Source: Rhizorhabdus wittichii RW1 (lineage in GTDB: Bacteria; Pseudomonadota; Alphaproteobacteria; Sphingomonadales; Sphingomonadaceae). From it: DNA of 64,000 bases. Below the pieces are notes generated by a model. The model saw nothing but the letters and a program-made list of their open reading frames with translations, was not told the DNA's origin and did not search any database. The DNA is taken from the NCBI GenBank assembly GCA_000016765.1, contig CP000699.1, positions 4,591,501 to 4,655,500 on the forward strand. Reading direction: 5' to 3'. Below, one piece after another: positions 51,149-60,844 of the stretch (position 1 is the stretch's first letter; each line of letters starts with the position of its first letter). A program made the translations under genes and the position numbers.

Positions 51149-53329
51149 ATGATCACCATGGCTTGCTCCTTGCAGCGTTCGGCCCGAACCGGGCTGCTCC
51201 TCGCGCTGATCGCCTCGGCGAGCGGCGCCGCGCTGGCCCAGGCGACGCCCGCGGCCCCGGCCCCGGCCCCGGCCGCCGCCGCCGATGACGGCGGGATCGC
51301 CGAGATCGTCGTGACGGCGCAGCGCCGCGCGCAGAACCTCCAGAACGTCCCGATCGCGGTGACGGCGCTCGCCGCGAAGACGCTCGAAGCCGCCAACATC
51401 CAGGGCACCCCCGACCTCGTCATCCTGACGCCGGGGCTCACCTTCAACAGCGTCGGCGGCTATGGCCAGCCGCGCATCCGCGGCATCGGCACCACCGCCG
51501 ACACGCCGACCCTGGAGAACCCGATCGCGACCTATGTCGACGGGGTCTATTATGCCCATCAGGGCGGCAGCATCCTGTCGTTCAACAATATCGAGCGGAT
51601 CGAGGTGCTCAAGGGACCGCAGGGCACCCTGTTCGGCCGTAACGCGACCGGCGGCCTGATCCAGATCATCACCCGCGAGCCGGGCCAGGCCGTCGAGGGG
51701 GAGGCGAGCCTCTCCTACGAGAATTACAAGACGCTGACGGCCAACGCCTATCTCGGCGGCGGATTGTCCGAGACGGTCGCCGCCGACCTCGCGCTCTATG
51801 TCCGCCGCCAGGGCGACGGCTATGGCGACAATCTGGTCACCGGGCAGGAGATCAACAAGACCGACAGCTTCGCGGCGCGGTCGAAATGGGTGGCGACGCC
51901 CGGCGACCACACCAAGCTGACCTTCATCGCCGATTATGCGCGCAACAGCGGCGCCACCGCCCAGGGGCCCGCGCCGGGGACGACCCCGCCGGGGGGAACG
52001 CCGCTGCTCGACGGCCAGGACGTAGCGGTGCCCGCGCCCTACCGGAACAGGTTCACCCAGGGCGGCGCGAGCCTCAAGATCGAGCATGAGTTCGACGTGC
52101 TCCACTTCGTCAGCACCACCGCCTATCGCAAGAGCCGGGGGACGATCTTCTTCCCGAACGCGGTGACCGATCCCGCCTTCCTGACGCTGGTCAAGCTCTA
52201 CGACCGGGCGGAGCAGGCGAGCCAGGAATTCCAGCTCCAGTCGCCCGCCGGCGCCGGGCTCGACTGGACCGCGGGCCTCTACCTCTTCTACGCCGATGGC
52301 GGCTGGCGCCCGGCGGCGCTGTCGGGCGGCGGGCTCGCGCCGCTCACCGGCATCGCCTTCGACAGCGGGCAGAAGACCTATTCGGGCGCGCTCTATGGCC
52401 AGTCGACGATCCACCTCGGCGAAGGCACCGGCCTGACGCTCGGCCTGCGCTACACGATCGACCGCCGCAAATGGCATGCCGAGCAGAGCTTCGACGCGCC
52501 GTTCCCGCTGGGGCCGTTCGCGGACGAGGGCAAGAAGACCTTCCGCAAGCTGACCTGGCGGGTATCGCTCGACCACAAGTTCGACAGCGGGGTGCTGGTC
52601 TACGCCTCGGCCAATCGCGGCTTCAAGTCGGGCGGCTTCAACGACCTCGTCATCCCGGCGACGCCCTATCTGCCCGAGACGCTCGACGCCTATGAGGTCG
52701 GCCTGAAGTCGACCCTGTTCGACCGCCGCCTGCGCTTCAACGCGGCGGGTTTCTACTATGACTACAAGAACCTGCAGGTGACCCGTTATTCGAACGGCAT
52801 CCTGGTGCTCTACAACGGGGCGGGCGCCGAGATATACGGCCTCGACCTCGACGCCGAAGCCTCGGTATCGTCGCGGTTGCGGCTGGGCCTCGGCCTGTCG
52901 CTGGTCCATGGCCGCTACACGTCCTTCCCCAATGCCGACATCACCACGCCGGCGCCGGGCGGCGGCACGATCATCGCGACGGGCAGCGCGAAGGGCAACC
53001 GCCTGTCCTACACCCCGGACTGGACGCTCAACCTGTCGGCCGACTATTCGGTGCCGTTGCCCAATGGATCGCTCGATCTCAACATGACCTATTATCATAG
53101 CGACGGGTTCGTCGGCTCGCCCGACGAACGGCTGCGCCAGGGCCGCTACGATACCCTCAACGCGTCGTTCGGCTGGACGTCGCGGGACAAGAACTGGGCG
53201 GTGACGGCGTTCGGCCGCAACCTCACCGACAAGCGCTACGCGGCGGCGATCTATGCCCAGGCCAATGGCGACGGCGTCCAATATGCGGCGCCCCGCACCT
53301 ATGGCCTGCGCGTCCGGCGGAGCTTCTAG
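51149..53329 (+). CDS. TonB-dependent receptor
   Basis: Outer-membrane receptor, 726 aa, 11 bp after ridA. Seen: signal peptide ending near 'SGAALA-QATP', an Ala/Pro-rich linker, plug start 'AEIVVTAQRRAQNLQNVPIA', 'LKGPQGTLFGRNATGGLIQI', and barrel end 'TYGLRVRRSF'. GGGGGA at a 6-bp distance favours ATG 51149. ATG 51158 is an alternative. It lies inside the enzyme row, so its cargo is likely the substrate of the RutA-like and RidA-like genes, perhaps an N-heterocycle or its conjugate. Confidence 0.93.
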   Translation: MITMACSLQRSARTGLLLALIASASGAALAQATPAAPAPAPAAAADDGGIAEIVVTAQRRAQNLQNVPIAVTALAAKTLEAANIQGTPDLVILTPGLTFNSVGGYGQPRIRGIGTTADTPTLENPIATYVDGVYYAHQGGSILSFNNIERIEVLKGPQGTLFGRNATGGLIQIITREPGQAVEGEASLSYENYKTLTANAYLGGGLSETVAADLALYVRRQGDGYGDNLVTGQEINKTDSFAARSKWVATPGDHTKLTFIADYARNSGATAQGPAPGTTPPGGTPLLDGQDVAVPAPYRNRFTQGGASLKIEHEFDVLHFVSTTAYRKSRGTIFFPNAVTDPAFLTLVKLYDRAEQASQEFQLQSPAGAGLDWTAGLYLFYADGGWRPAALSGGGLAPLTGIAFDSGQKTYSGALYGQSTIHLGEGTGLTLGLRYTIDRRKWHAEQSFDAPFPLGPFADEGKKTFRKLTWRVSLDHKFDSGVLVYASANRGFKSGGFNDLVIPATPYLPETLDAYEVGLKSTLFDRRLRFNAAGFYYDYKNLQVTRYSNGILVLYNGAGAEIYGLDLDAEASVSSRLRLGLGLSLVHGRYTSFPNADITTPAPGGGTIIATGSAKGNRLSYTPDWTLNLSADYSVPLPNGSLDLNMTYYHSDGFVGSPDERLRQGRYDTLNASFGWTSRDKNWAVTAFGRNLTDKRYAAAIYAQANGDGVQYAAPRTYGLRVRRSF

Positions 53330-53356
53330 GATGCGGGCGCCGCACGGAGCCATGCC

Positions 53357-54172
53357 ATGACGGTCCGCTCGGCCGTGGTGGCGGGGACGCCGCGGCTTGC
53401 CTTCTCCTTCGCGGGGGAGGGCGAGCTGGTGGTGATGCTGCACGGCGTCGGCGGCAACCGGCGCAACTGGCTTTCGCAGATCGAGGCGCTGTCGCCGGCC
53501 TGCCTTGCCGTCGCCTGGGACGCGCGGGGCTATGGCGACAGCGACGACTATGCGGGCGAGTTGAGCTTCGGCGACGTCGCCGACGACCTGCTGCGCCTGC
53601 TCGATCATTTCGATCGGCGGCGCGCGCATCTGGTCGGCCTGTCGATGGGCGGCAACATCGCGATGGAATTCGCGCTGCGCCATCCCGATCGGGTCGCCTC
53701 GCTGGTCCTCGCCGATACCGATCGCGGCATGCAGCACATCCCCGCCAGCGAGCGCGAGGCCTTTCTCGCGCTGCGGCGCGAACCGATCCTCGCCGGCGTC
53801 GCGCTCGACGAACTGGCGGTGCCGATCGTCGCCTCGCTGCTCGGCGAGGGCGCCGTCCCCACCGCCCGCGCCGAGATGATCGACAGCATCTCCCGGCTGC
53901 ATCGCGACAGCTATCTCAAGGCGTTGAAGGCGACGGTCGACTTCGACGTCGTCGGCAAGCTCGACCGGATCGGGGTTCCGACCCTGGTCATCGTCGGCGA
54001 GGAGGACCGGTTGACGCCGGTCGAGGAGGCGCGCGCGATCTGCGCCGAGATCGCGGGCAGCGAGCTGGCCGTCATTCCGGGCGCCGGGCATGTCAGCAAT
54101 GTCGAGCAGCCCGAACGTTTCTCGCAAGCGCTGCTGCGCTTCCTTCGTTCCGTCGGTGCCGCGCCGTCCTGA
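53357..54172 (+). CDS. Alpha/beta hydrolase (RutD/enol-lactonase-like)
   Basis: Serine hydrolase of 271 aa. The triad is S96 in 'HLVGLSMGGNIAMEFA', D217 in 'VGEEDRLTP' and H245 in 'PGAGHVSNVEQP'; the oxyanion strand is 'LVVMLHGVGGNRRNW'. The closest families are 3-oxoadipate enol-lactonases and RutD-type hydrolases, which remove carbamate or spontaneous ring-opening products in pyrimidine degradation. It is 27 bp after the receptor stop. A hairpin follows, so the next gene may be partly uncoupled. Confidence 0.85.
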   Translation: MTVRSAVVAGTPRLAFSFAGEGELVVMLHGVGGNRRNWLSQIEALSPACLAVAWDARGYGDSDDYAGELSFGDVADDLLRLLDHFDRRRAHLVGLSMGGNIAMEFALRHPDRVASLVLADTDRGMQHIPASEREAFLALRREPILAGVALDELAVPIVASLLGEGAVPTARAEMIDSISRLHRDSYLKALKATVDFDVVGKLDRIGVPTLVIVGEEDRLTPVEEARAICAEIAGSELAVIPGAGHVSNVEQPERFSQALLRFLRSVGAAPS

Positions 54173-54175
54173 GCC

Positions 54176-54200
54176 CCGGCCGCCGGCATATGTCGGCCGG
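54176..54200 (+). terminator. Hairpin between hydrolase and monooxygenase genes
   Basis: Perfect 7-bp arms CCGGCCG and CGGCCGG with an 11-nt loop, 4 bp after the hydrolase stop. Without a T run it may attenuate rather than stop transcription. Confidence 0.4.
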
Positions 54201-54243
54201 ATGCGATCGTCGGATCGGTCAACTGCAGGATGGGATCAAGAGC

Positions 54244-55335
54244 ATGTCCAGGAATATCGAAGTCGGAGTTTTCATTCCCGTCGGCAAGAATGGCTGGATC
54301 CATTCGGTCAACACGCCGTACACGCCCGGCAGCTTCCAGCATGTCCTCGACGTCGTACAGCGCTCGGAGGCGCTCGGTTTCGATTTCGTGCTCAGCCCCG
54401 CCATCTGGCGCGGCCGGAAGGGGCCGTCGCGGCACTGGATGGATTCGCTCGAGTCGCTCACCACGACGGCGGCGCTGCTCCAGGCGACCAGCCGGATCGA
54501 GATTTTCGGCACCGTCCACATGACGGTGTTTCCGCCCGCCACCATCGCCAAGATGATCGCCACCCTCGATCAGATCGGCGCGGGGCGGGTCGGCCTCAAC
54601 CTGGTGACCGGATCCAGCTATCTGGATCTCGCGCATCTCGGGCTCTGGAACGACGAGCTCAACCATGACGAGCGCTACGACATGGCCGACGAATGGGTCC
54701 ATCTCGTCAAGCGGCTGTGGACCGAGGAGATCGTCGACCATAAGGGCCGCTTCTTCGCGACCGAGGCGGCGACCATGGGCCCCAAGCCGTCGCGCATGCC
54801 GAAGCTGGTCAATGCGGGCGCGTCGCCGCGCGGGATCAAGTTCGCGGCCGACAATTGCGACATCGCCTTCATCTCGGCGAGCGACGGGCCCAAATTCATC
54901 GCGACCGCGCGGCAGTGCAAGGAGGCGGCGCGCGCCATGGGCAAGCCGAACCTCAAGACGTTCGGGCTGGTCACCGTCATCCCCGGCGAGACGGACGCGG
55001 AAGCCCAGGCGCGCCTGGACCATTTCAACGCGGGCGTGGACCGCGAATGCCTCGCCGACATAGCCGCCGGCTATGAGCAGAACCGCAGCGCCAAGGCGTT
55101 GAGCGAGGCATCGCTGTCGCTGACCGGCGGCGAGAAGCAGAGCTGCGTGATGCCGGGCGAGCTGGTCGGTTCCTATGAGACGCTGGCGCGCCGGCTGTCG
55201 GTCACCGCGCTCGAAGGCGAACTCGACGGGCTGATGCTGGTCGTCCCCGACTATATCGAGGACCTGGCGGCGATCGCCAACCGAACCCTGCCGCTGATGG
55301 AGCGGTACGGCGTGTCGTCGCTGCGGTCGAGATAG
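54244..55335 (+). CDS. RutA-like flavin-dependent monooxygenase (LLM class)
   Basis: Bacterial luciferase-like TIM-barrel monooxygenase, 363 aa. It follows the RutA (pyrimidine monooxygenase) pattern throughout: 'VGVFIPVGKNGWIHSVNTPY' at the start, 'LSPAIWRGRKGPSRHWMDSL', 'LDQIGAGRVGLNLVTGSSYL', 'RYDMADEWVHLVKRLW', and the late 'LVGSYETLARRLS'. RutA opens the uracil ring using FMN and O2, so cleavage of a ring amide bond in a pyrimidine-like or lactam substrate is likely. The ATG at 54244 gives the normal N-terminus; one at 54190 is also in frame. A flavin reductase is needed but none is in the window. Confidence 0.88.
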   Translation: MSRNIEVGVFIPVGKNGWIHSVNTPYTPGSFQHVLDVVQRSEALGFDFVLSPAIWRGRKGPSRHWMDSLESLTTTAALLQATSRIEIFGTVHMTVFPPATIAKMIATLDQIGAGRVGLNLVTGSSYLDLAHLGLWNDELNHDERYDMADEWVHLVKRLWTEEIVDHKGRFFATEAATMGPKPSRMPKLVNAGASPRGIKFAADNCDIAFISASDGPKFIATARQCKEAARAMGKPNLKTFGLVTVIPGETDAEAQARLDHFNAGVDRECLADIAAGYEQNRSAKALSEASLSLTGGEKQSCVMPGELVGSYETLARRLSVTALEGELDGLMLVVPDYIEDLAAIANRTLPLMERYGVSSLRSR

Positions 55336-55359
55336 CCGTCGCGCCGGAGCGGCCCGGCC

Positions 55360-55929
55360 TCACGGCTGGGCAGGCAGCGTGCCCGGTCGCAGATAGGCGA
55401 ACATGTGCGCGACATAGTCGGCCTTGCCCAGCGCGACGCCCTGCGCGCGCAGGATCGCGTAGGCGGCCATGACGTGGAAGTAGAATTGCGGCAGCGTCCA
55501 GTCGCGCACATATTGCTCGGCCGTCAGGTCGAAGATCATGCCCTGCGGCAGGGCGTGCGCGATCGGCATTTCCGGGTCGACGTCCGGCATGTCGGCCGCC
55601 GCCGCTTCGACGATCGCCAGCGTCTCGGCGATCCGCGCGCGTGCGTCGGCGAGCGAGCCGGGGCGCTCGGCGGCGTTGCGCCCTTCCTCCAGCAGCACCG
55701 TTATCGACGGCGGGAGCGCTTCGCCGCGCAGCCGCGCCATGCCCTCCTGCGCCTGGACGCAGGCGAACCGGATCTGGGTCGATAGCGGGAACATGTCCGG
55801 AGCGAGGCGCGCGAGCAGGAGCGCTTCGGCCTCGCCGGACGGCTTCTGCTCCCCGGCCTTGCCGAGCCACGCCGACAGCGCCCCGAGCATCTGCACATAG
55901 GTCGGAACGAGCATATCCGTCAGCGTCAT
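55360..55929 (-). CDS. DUF1993 family protein
   Basis: Conserved protein of 189 aa of unknown function, with a helical bundle expected to be DinB-like. Seen: 'LTDMLVPTYVQMLGALSAWL', 'PDMFPLSTQIRFACVQAQEG' and 'DWTLPQFYFHVMAAYAILRA' with 'GKADYVAHMFAYL' at the end, the typical family blocks. The ATG at 55929 has AGAGGAT before it. Its stop is 22 bp from the converging monooxygenase stop. It is read in the same direction as the TetR gene upstream. No function can be assigned. Confidence 0.85.
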   Translation of the reverse strand: MTLTDMLVPTYVQMLGALSAWLGKAGEQKPSGEAEALLLARLAPDMFPLSTQIRFACVQAQEGMARLRGEALPPSITVLLEEGRNAAERPGSLADARARIAETLAIVEAAAADMPDVDPEMPIAHALPQGMIFDLTAEQYVRDWTLPQFYFHVMAAYAILRAQGVALGKADYVAHMFAYLRPGTLPAQP

Positions 55930-55998
55930 GGTCAATCCTCTTCTGCCTGCGCGGCATCTAGCCTTCTCGGGCCCATGACGCCACCCGGGGGCGGACGT

Positions 55999-56607
55999 TC
56001 AGCCGGGGAAGCGCTCGCCGGTCAGCGCCTGGACGTAGAACTTCTTCAGCATGACCAGTATGTTCTTCTTGACGTCGTCGCTGACGTCCTCGTGGTCATA
56101 TCCGAACTCGCCGATCAGGGTTTCGGGATAGGACAGCGACTTGGACAGGATGAGCGAGGAGAAGCGCAACTCCTCGTCGGAGCGGAAGGAGCCGCCCAGT
56201 TCGGCGATGAGGTCGTAGACGAACTTGAACCAGTTCGCCCGGTGCACCTTGTACTGGAACGTCCGCTTGGCCGAGAGGTCGGCGATTGGCCCCGCCTGGA
56301 GCAGCGAGAGTTCGGGCCGGTCGAACCATATGTTGAAGACGATCTCGATGAACCGTTCGAGCTTGGCCCTGGGGTCGTCGAACTTGTTGACCTCCTTGAT
56401 GACCCGCTCGTTCAGCTCCTCGACGAGGTTCTCGTAGCAGGACCAGAGGACCTGCTCCTTGTTCTTGAAGTGGTAATATATCGCCGCCGGGGTGATGCTG
56501 CATTCGCTGGCGATGTCCGGCATCGACGTGCCGCGATAGCCCTTGTTGTAGAAGAGCTTGATGGACGCTTCGATGATAGCGGCTTTCGTTCCGTCTTCTA
56601 CGTCCAT
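55999..56607 (-). CDS. TetR-family transcriptional regulator
   Basis: Repressor-type regulator, 202 aa. The N-terminal helix-turn-helix is 'AAIIEASIKLFYNKGYRGTS' and 'MPDIASECSITPAAIYYHFK', with the ligand/dimer domain after ~residue 60. The ATG at 56607 is best supported (GGAG at a 6-bp distance); three earlier starts are in frame. It follows the glpDKF genes on the same strand. TGAATGRYCATTYA-like palindromes lie before its own gene and at both ends of the glpD promoter region, so it probably represses glycerol genes and itself. An acyl-CoA or related ligand is common in such regulators but unproved here. Confidence 0.88.
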   Translation of the reverse strand: MDVEDGTKAAIIEASIKLFYNKGYRGTSMPDIASECSITPAAIYYHFKNKEQVLWSCYENLVEELNERVIKEVNKFDDPRAKLERFIEIVFNIWFDRPELSLLQAGPIADLSAKRTFQYKVHRANWFKFVYDLIAELGGSFRSDEELRFSSLILSKSLSYPETLIGEFGYDHEDVSDDVKKNILVMLKKFYVQALTGERFPG

Positions 56608-56744
56608 TGAACGCTCCATAAGGGACATGGATTTCGACAATCCATCTCTTTCTATTCTTCAGGATTCCGCTCGGGCGGACGCCCGTGCCCGAGCGTTCAT
56701 GCAATATCCCATGGCCCATATGCCAGAGAATAGCGTCGCGTCCA

Positions 56745-56762
56745 TGAGTGATCGTTCATTCA
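56745..56762. promoter_or_regulatory. TetR-type palindrome upstream of the tetR gene
   Basis: TGAGTGATCGTTCATTCA is an imperfect palindrome (arms TGANTGA / TCANTCA). It shares TTCATTCAGTA with the glp sites but has extra bases between the arms. It lies 138 bp before the regulator start and just after the glpF stop. Confidence 0.4.
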
Positions 56763-56778
56763 GTAGGTTGCGCGGCCG

Positions 56779-57504
56779 TCAGGCCCCGATGCGGGACAAG
56801 GCGAGGCCGGCCAGCGCGGCGCCGATGACGGGGCCGAGCACCGGGACGGGGGCGTAGCGCCAGTCGGAATCGCCCTTGCCGGGGATGGGCAGCAGCGCAT
56901 GGGCGATGCGGGGGCCGAGGTCGCGGGCCGGGTTGATCGCATAGCCGGTGGTCCCGCCCAGCGACAGGCCGATCGCCCAGACGATCACCGCGACCAGATA
57001 GGGGCCGACGCCGTCGGCCAGGCCGTGCGGCGCGACCGCCGGGGACAGCATCGCGCCGATCGCGAAGGTCAGCGCGAAGGTGCCGATGATCTCGCTGACC
57101 AGGTTCGCCCTGATGTCGCGCACCGCCGGCGCGGTGCAGAAGGCCGCGCGCTTGATCGCCGGGTCGGCGGTGCCCCGCCAGTGGGGAAGATAGTGGAGGA
57201 AGACCAGCGCGGCGCCGAGCATCGCGCCGAGCAGTTCGCCGGCGATCGCCTGCGGGATGCCGGTCCAGTCGCCGTGCCGGACCGCCATGCCGATCGCGAA
57301 GGCGGGGTTGAGATAGGCGGCCGCGCTGCCGCAGGCCTTGGCGACGACGATGCCGACGAAGACGGCGAAGGCCCAGCCGGCGGTGATCGCCATCCATCCG
57401 GCATTCTCCGCCTTCGACGCCTTGAGCAGCGCGCCGGCGACGACCCCGTTGCCGAACAGGATCAGCGCGGCGGTGCCCAGCAATTCTCCGAGGAAGATAT
57501 TCAC
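56779..57504 (-). CDS. glpF: Glycerol uptake facilitator (MIP/aquaporin family)
   Basis: Inner-membrane channel of 241 aa that lets glycerol diffuse into the cell. Both NPA boxes are seen: NPA at 66-68 ('YLNPAFAIG') and at 191-193 ('AINPARDLG'); the aspartate and arginine after the second box ('NPARD') mark the glycerol-conducting branch. Six hydrophobic segments are evident. The start is a GTG overlapping the glpK stop (GTGA), which confirms the operon. It is slightly shorter than E. coli GlpF (281 aa). Confidence 0.9.
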   Translation of the reverse strand: MNIFLGELLGTAALILFGNGVVAGALLKASKAENAGWMAITAGWAFAVFVGIVVAKACGSAAAYLNPAFAIGMAVRHGDWTGIPQAIAGELLGAMLGAALVFLHYLPHWRGTADPAIKRAAFCTAPAVRDIRANLVSEIIGTFALTFAIGAMLSPAVAPHGLADGVGPYLVAVIVWAIGLSLGGTTGYAINPARDLGPRIAHALLPIPGKGDSDWRYAPVPVLGPVIGAALAGLALSRIGA

Positions 57505-59030
57505 CCGACGTCGTCCGCCGCGGCCTGCGGCCGATCGATCCAGCCGAGCGACTTGCCGATCGCCTTCTTCCAGGACCGCTGGTGGTGGGCGCGAAGCTCG
57601 GCCGGCATGGTCGGCCGCCAGGTCGCGTCGACGCCCCAATTGTCGCGCAGCTCCTGCGTGCCCGACCAGTAGCCGACCGCCAGCCCCGCCGCATAGGCGG
57701 CGCCGAGCGCGGTCGTCTCGGTGATCCGGGGGCGGACCACCGGCGCGCCGAGCATGTCGGCCTGGAACTGCATCAGCAGCTCGTTGGCGACCATGCCGCC
57801 GTCGGTCTTGAGCGTGGCGAGCCGGATGCCGCTGTCGGCCTCCATCGCCGCGACGACGTCGCAGAGCTGATAGGCGGTCGCCTCGAGCGCCGCGCGGGCG
57901 ATGTGGCCGCGGTTCGAGAAGCGGGTGAGCCCGGCGATCACGCCGCGCGCGCTGTCGTCCCAATAGGGCGCGTAGAGGCCGGAAAAGGCCGGGACGATAT
58001 AGACGTCGCCATTGTCGGGCACCGACCGGGCGAGCGCCTCGATCTCCGGCGCGGAGTCGAACAGGCCGAGATTGTCGCGCAGCCATTGGACGAGCGCGCC
58101 GGTGATCGCGATCGCCCCCTCCAGCGCATAACGGGGCGGCTCGTCGCCGAACCGGTAGGCGAGGGTGGTGAGCAGCCCGGCCTTCGACCGGACGGGTTCG
58201 GTGCCGGTGTTCATCAGCAGGAAGGAGCCGGTGCCGTAGGTGTTCTTCGCCTCGCCCGGCGCGAAGCAGGCCTGGCCGACCAGCGCGGCCTGCTGGTCGC
58301 CGAGGATGCCGGCGAGGCGCGCGCCGTCGAGCGGCGGCGTCCGGATCGTGCCGTGCAGGTCCGACGAGGCGACGATGCGCGGCAGGCAGGCGCGCGGGAT
58401 GCCGAAGGTCGCGAGCAGATCGTCGTCCCATCGGCAGGTCGCGAGGTCCATCAGCATGGTGCGGCTGGCGTTGGTGACGTCGGTGAGGTGGACGCCGCCG
58501 TCGGGGCCGCCGGTCAGGTTCCAGGCCAGCCAGCTGTCGATCGTCCCGAACAGCGCGCGGCCCGATTCCGCCTGCGCGCGGGCGCCGTCGACATTGTCGA
58601 GGATCCAGCGCAGCTTGAGCGCCGAGAAATAGGTCGCCAGCGGCAGGCCGGTCCTGTCGCGGAACCGGTCCTGCCCGCCGTCGCGGCGATAGCGCTGCAC
58701 CAGCTCGTCGGTGCGCGTGTCCATCCAGACGAGCGCGTTGCACAGCGGTCGCCCGGTCTCGCGGTCCCACAACAGGCTGGTCTCGCGCTGGTTGGTGATG
58801 CCGACGGCGGCGAGGTCCGCCGCCGTCAGGTTGGCGCGGGCCAGCGCGGCGCCGATCACCTCCTGGGTGTTCGCCAATATCTCCAGCGGATCATGCTCGA
58901 CCCAGCCCGGACGGGGATAGATCTGGCGATGCTCCTTCTGCGCGACGGCGAGGATCGCGCCGTGCCGGTCGAAGACGATGAAGCGCGAGCTGGTCGTGCC
59001 CTGGTCGATCGCGCCGACGAATTGGGTCAT
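57501..59030 (-). CDS. glpK: Glycerol kinase
   Basis: FGGY-family kinase, 509 aa, which phosphorylates glycerol to sn-glycerol 3-phosphate. Seen: N-terminal '[20 protein letters not shown]', '[20 protein letters not shown]', '[20 protein letters not shown]' with '[11 protein letters not shown]', '[16 protein letters not shown]', and '[20 protein letters not shown]'. These are standard GlpK blocks and no key residue is lost. The start ATG overlaps the glpD stop by 4 bp. Feeding glycerol 3-phosphate to the next enzyme is clear from gene order. Confidence 0.94.
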   Translation of the reverse strand: MTQFVGAIDQGTTSSRFIVFDRHGAILAVAQKEHRQIYPRPGWVEHDPLEILANTQEVIGAALARANLTAADLAAVGITNQRETSLLWDRETGRPLCNALVWMDTRTDELVQRYRRDGGQDRFRDRTGLPLATYFSALKLRWILDNVDGARAQAESGRALFGTIDSWLAWNLTGGPDGGVHLTDVTNASRTMLMDLATCRWDDDLLATFGIPRACLPRIVASSDLHGTIRTPPLDGARLAGILGDQQAALVGQACFAPGEAKNTYGTGSFLLMNTGTEPVRSKAGLLTTLAYRFGDEPPRYALEGAIAITGALVQWLRDNLGLFDSAPEIEALARSVPDNGDVYIVPAFSGLYAPYWDDSARGVIAGLTRFSNRGHIARAALEATAYQLCDVVAAMEADSGIRLATLKTDGGMVANELLMQFQADMLGAPVVRPRITETTALGAAYAAGLAVGYWSGTQELRDNWGVDATWRPTMPAELRAHHQRSWKKAIGKSLGWIDRPQAAADDVG

Positions 59031-60559
59031 GGGTTCTTCCCTTGTGGCGAAAGCGGCGGCGCGGCGATGCGGTCCAGCCGTTGCGCGACCAGCGCGGCGG
59101 TGCCGGGCGGGACGTGCAGGCCGAGCTTCGAGCGCCGCCAGAGGATGTCGTCGGGGCGCCGCGCCCATTCATGGGCGGCGAGATAGTCGACCTCGGCCTC
59201 GGTCAGGCCAGCGCCGAGGTCCGCGCCGAGGTCGTCCATCGTCGCGGCGCCGCCGAGCAGCGTCTCGACCCGCGTTCCATAAGCCTTGCCGAGGCGGCGC
59301 AGCAGCGCGGGCGGCAGGCCGGGGCGGCTTGCGACGAGCGCATCCGACCAGGCGTCGAAGCATCCGTCGCCGATGTCGCCGCCGGGCAGTGGCGCCTGCG
59401 CGGTCCAGCCCGGCGCGACGGGGCGGCCGAGCGCGGGCAGCAGCTTCGCCATCGCATGCTCGGCGAGGCGGCGATAGGTGGTGATCTTGCCGCCGAACAC
59501 CGACAGCAGCGGGGCTTCGCCGCCGCCTCCGTCGAGGGCGAGGAGATAGTCGCGGGTGACCGCCGATGCGCTGGCCGCTCCGTCGTCGTGGAGCGCGCGC
59601 AGGCCGGAGAAGCTGTGGACGACGTCGGCCGGCGTCACCGGCGTACGGAAATAGTCCGAGATGTTCGCGCAGAGATAGGCGACCTCCTGCTCGGAGATCG
59701 CGACGTCGGCCGGATGCCCCTCATAGGGGATGTCGGTCGTGCCGATCAGCGTGAAGCGGTCCTGATAGGGGATGGCGAACAGGACCCGGCCGTCGGGATT
59801 CTGGAGGATGAAGGCATAGTCCCCGTCGAAGCGGCGCGGAACGATGATGTGGCTGCCCTTGACCAGGCGGATGCGGTCGGCGTCGTGCCGGCCGAGACGG
59901 GTCTCGAGCAGCTCCGCGACCCAGGGGCCGGCGGCGTTGACGATCGCGCGGGCGGCGACGGTCGTCCGCGCGCCCGAGGCGCGGTCCTCGATCTCGGCCT
60001 GCCAGACGGCGCCCGCCCGGCGGGCCGACAGCAGCCGGGTATAGGGGCGGATCGTCGCGCCGCGCTCGGCGGCGTCGAGCGCGTTGAGCACCACCAGCCG
60101 GCTGTCGTCGACCCGGCAGTCGGCATAGGTGAAGCCGCGCCGGTAGCCGGGCTGGAGCACGGCGAAGCCGGGATGATGCGGGGCGGAAACGGCGCGCGAC
60201 GCGGGCAGCCGGCGGCGTCGCGCGAGATGGTCGTAGAGGAACAGCCCGGCGCGGATCATCCAGGCGGGCCGCTGCCCGGCGGCATGGGGGAGGAAGAAGT
60301 CGAGCGGCGCGATCAGGTGCGGGGCGATCGCCATCAGCCGCTCGCGCTCCTGCAGCGATTCGCGCACCAGCCGGAACTCGTGATATTCCAGGTAGCGCAG
60401 GCCGCCATGGATCAGCTTGGTGCTGGCCGAGGAGGTGTGGGCGGCGAGGTCGTCCTGCTCGACGAGCATCGTCGACAGACCGCGCCCGGCCGCGTCGCGG
60501 GCGATGCCCGCACCGTTGATGCCGCCGCCGACGATCAGCAGGTCGACCGCCGACGTCAT
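59027..60559 (-). CDS. glpD: Glycerol-3-phosphate dehydrogenase (FAD-dependent)
   Basis: Membrane-associated flavoenzyme, 510 aa, which oxidises glycerol 3-phosphate to dihydroxyacetone phosphate and passes electrons to quinone. Seen: FAD motif '[20 protein letters not shown]', '[20 protein letters not shown]', '[14 protein letters not shown]', '[20 protein letters not shown]' and '[20 protein letters not shown]'. GGAGACG lies before the ATG. It heads the glpD-glpK-glpF operon. A TetR-type palindrome (60602-60615) lies 43 bp upstream, the likely control point. Confidence 0.94.
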   Translation of the reverse strand: MTSAVDLLIVGGGINGAGIARDAAGRGLSTMLVEQDDLAAHTSSASTKLIHGGLRYLEYHEFRLVRESLQERERLMAIAPHLIAPLDFFLPHAAGQRPAWMIRAGLFLYDHLARRRRLPASRAVSAPHHPGFAVLQPGYRRGFTYADCRVDDSRLVVLNALDAAERGATIRPYTRLLSARRAGAVWQAEIEDRASGARTTVAARAIVNAAGPWVAELLETRLGRHDADRIRLVKGSHIIVPRRFDGDYAFILQNPDGRVLFAIPYQDRFTLIGTTDIPYEGHPADVAISEQEVAYLCANISDYFRTPVTPADVVHSFSGLRALHDDGAASASAVTRDYLLALDGGGGEAPLLSVFGGKITTYRRLAEHAMAKLLPALGRPVAPGWTAQAPLPGGDIGDGCFDAWSDALVASRPGLPPALLRRLGKAYGTRVETLLGGAATMDDLGADLGAGLTEAEVDYLAAHEWARRPDDILWRRSKLGLHVPPGTAALVAQRLDRIAAPPLSPQGKNP

Positions 60560-60601
60560 ATCGTCTCCTGTTTCAGATGCGTCTCGCTGGATGGGATAAA
60601 C

Positions 60602-60615
60602 TGAATGGTCATTTA
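60602..60615. promoter_or_regulatory. TetR-type operator before glpD
   Basis: TGAATGGTCATTTA, an imperfect palindrome. Extended to 60601-60617 it is the reverse complement of 60771-60787 with a single mismatch (ATTAAATGACCATTCAG against ATTAAATGATCATTCAG). It lies 43 bp before the glpD ATG. Confidence 0.65.
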
Positions 60616-60772
60616 ATAGAATATCTCCCCCATTCCCTGTCAAGAGGCCAAGCCGTGTGGATGCGGCTTTTATGGCGCCCCTTCTCCCTCGGCCATCGCT
60701 ATAGACCGACATGGAGGGTCGGATCGCGACCATCGTCAAGCATTATTGACTCCACCGATCGGACGGTTTTAT

Positions 60773-60786
60773 TAAATGATCATTCA
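60773..60786. promoter_or_regulatory. TetR-type operator before the NTF2-like gene
   Basis: TAAATGATCATTCA contains the perfect palindrome AATGATCATT. A further half-site TAAATGA follows at 60788-60794. It lies 58 bp before the NTF2-like ATG and mirrors the site at 60602, so one regulator could act on both divergent units. Confidence 0.65.
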
Positions 60787-60844
60787 GTAAATGATTGGCG
60801 GCCACAAGGGTTCGCGCATCATGCGGCATCGATGGAGAGTTCCT

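Noticed and set aside
51113-54127. A 1004-codon open frame on the minus strand opposite the receptor and hydrolase
   Set aside because: It mirrors the real plus-strand genes, is rich in Arg/Asp/Gly from the high GC, has no domain pattern and no ribosome site; it is a shadow.
57582-60604. Long plus-strand open frames opposite glpK and glpD
   Set aside because: glpK and glpD are unmistakable on the minus strand; the plus frames have shadow composition.
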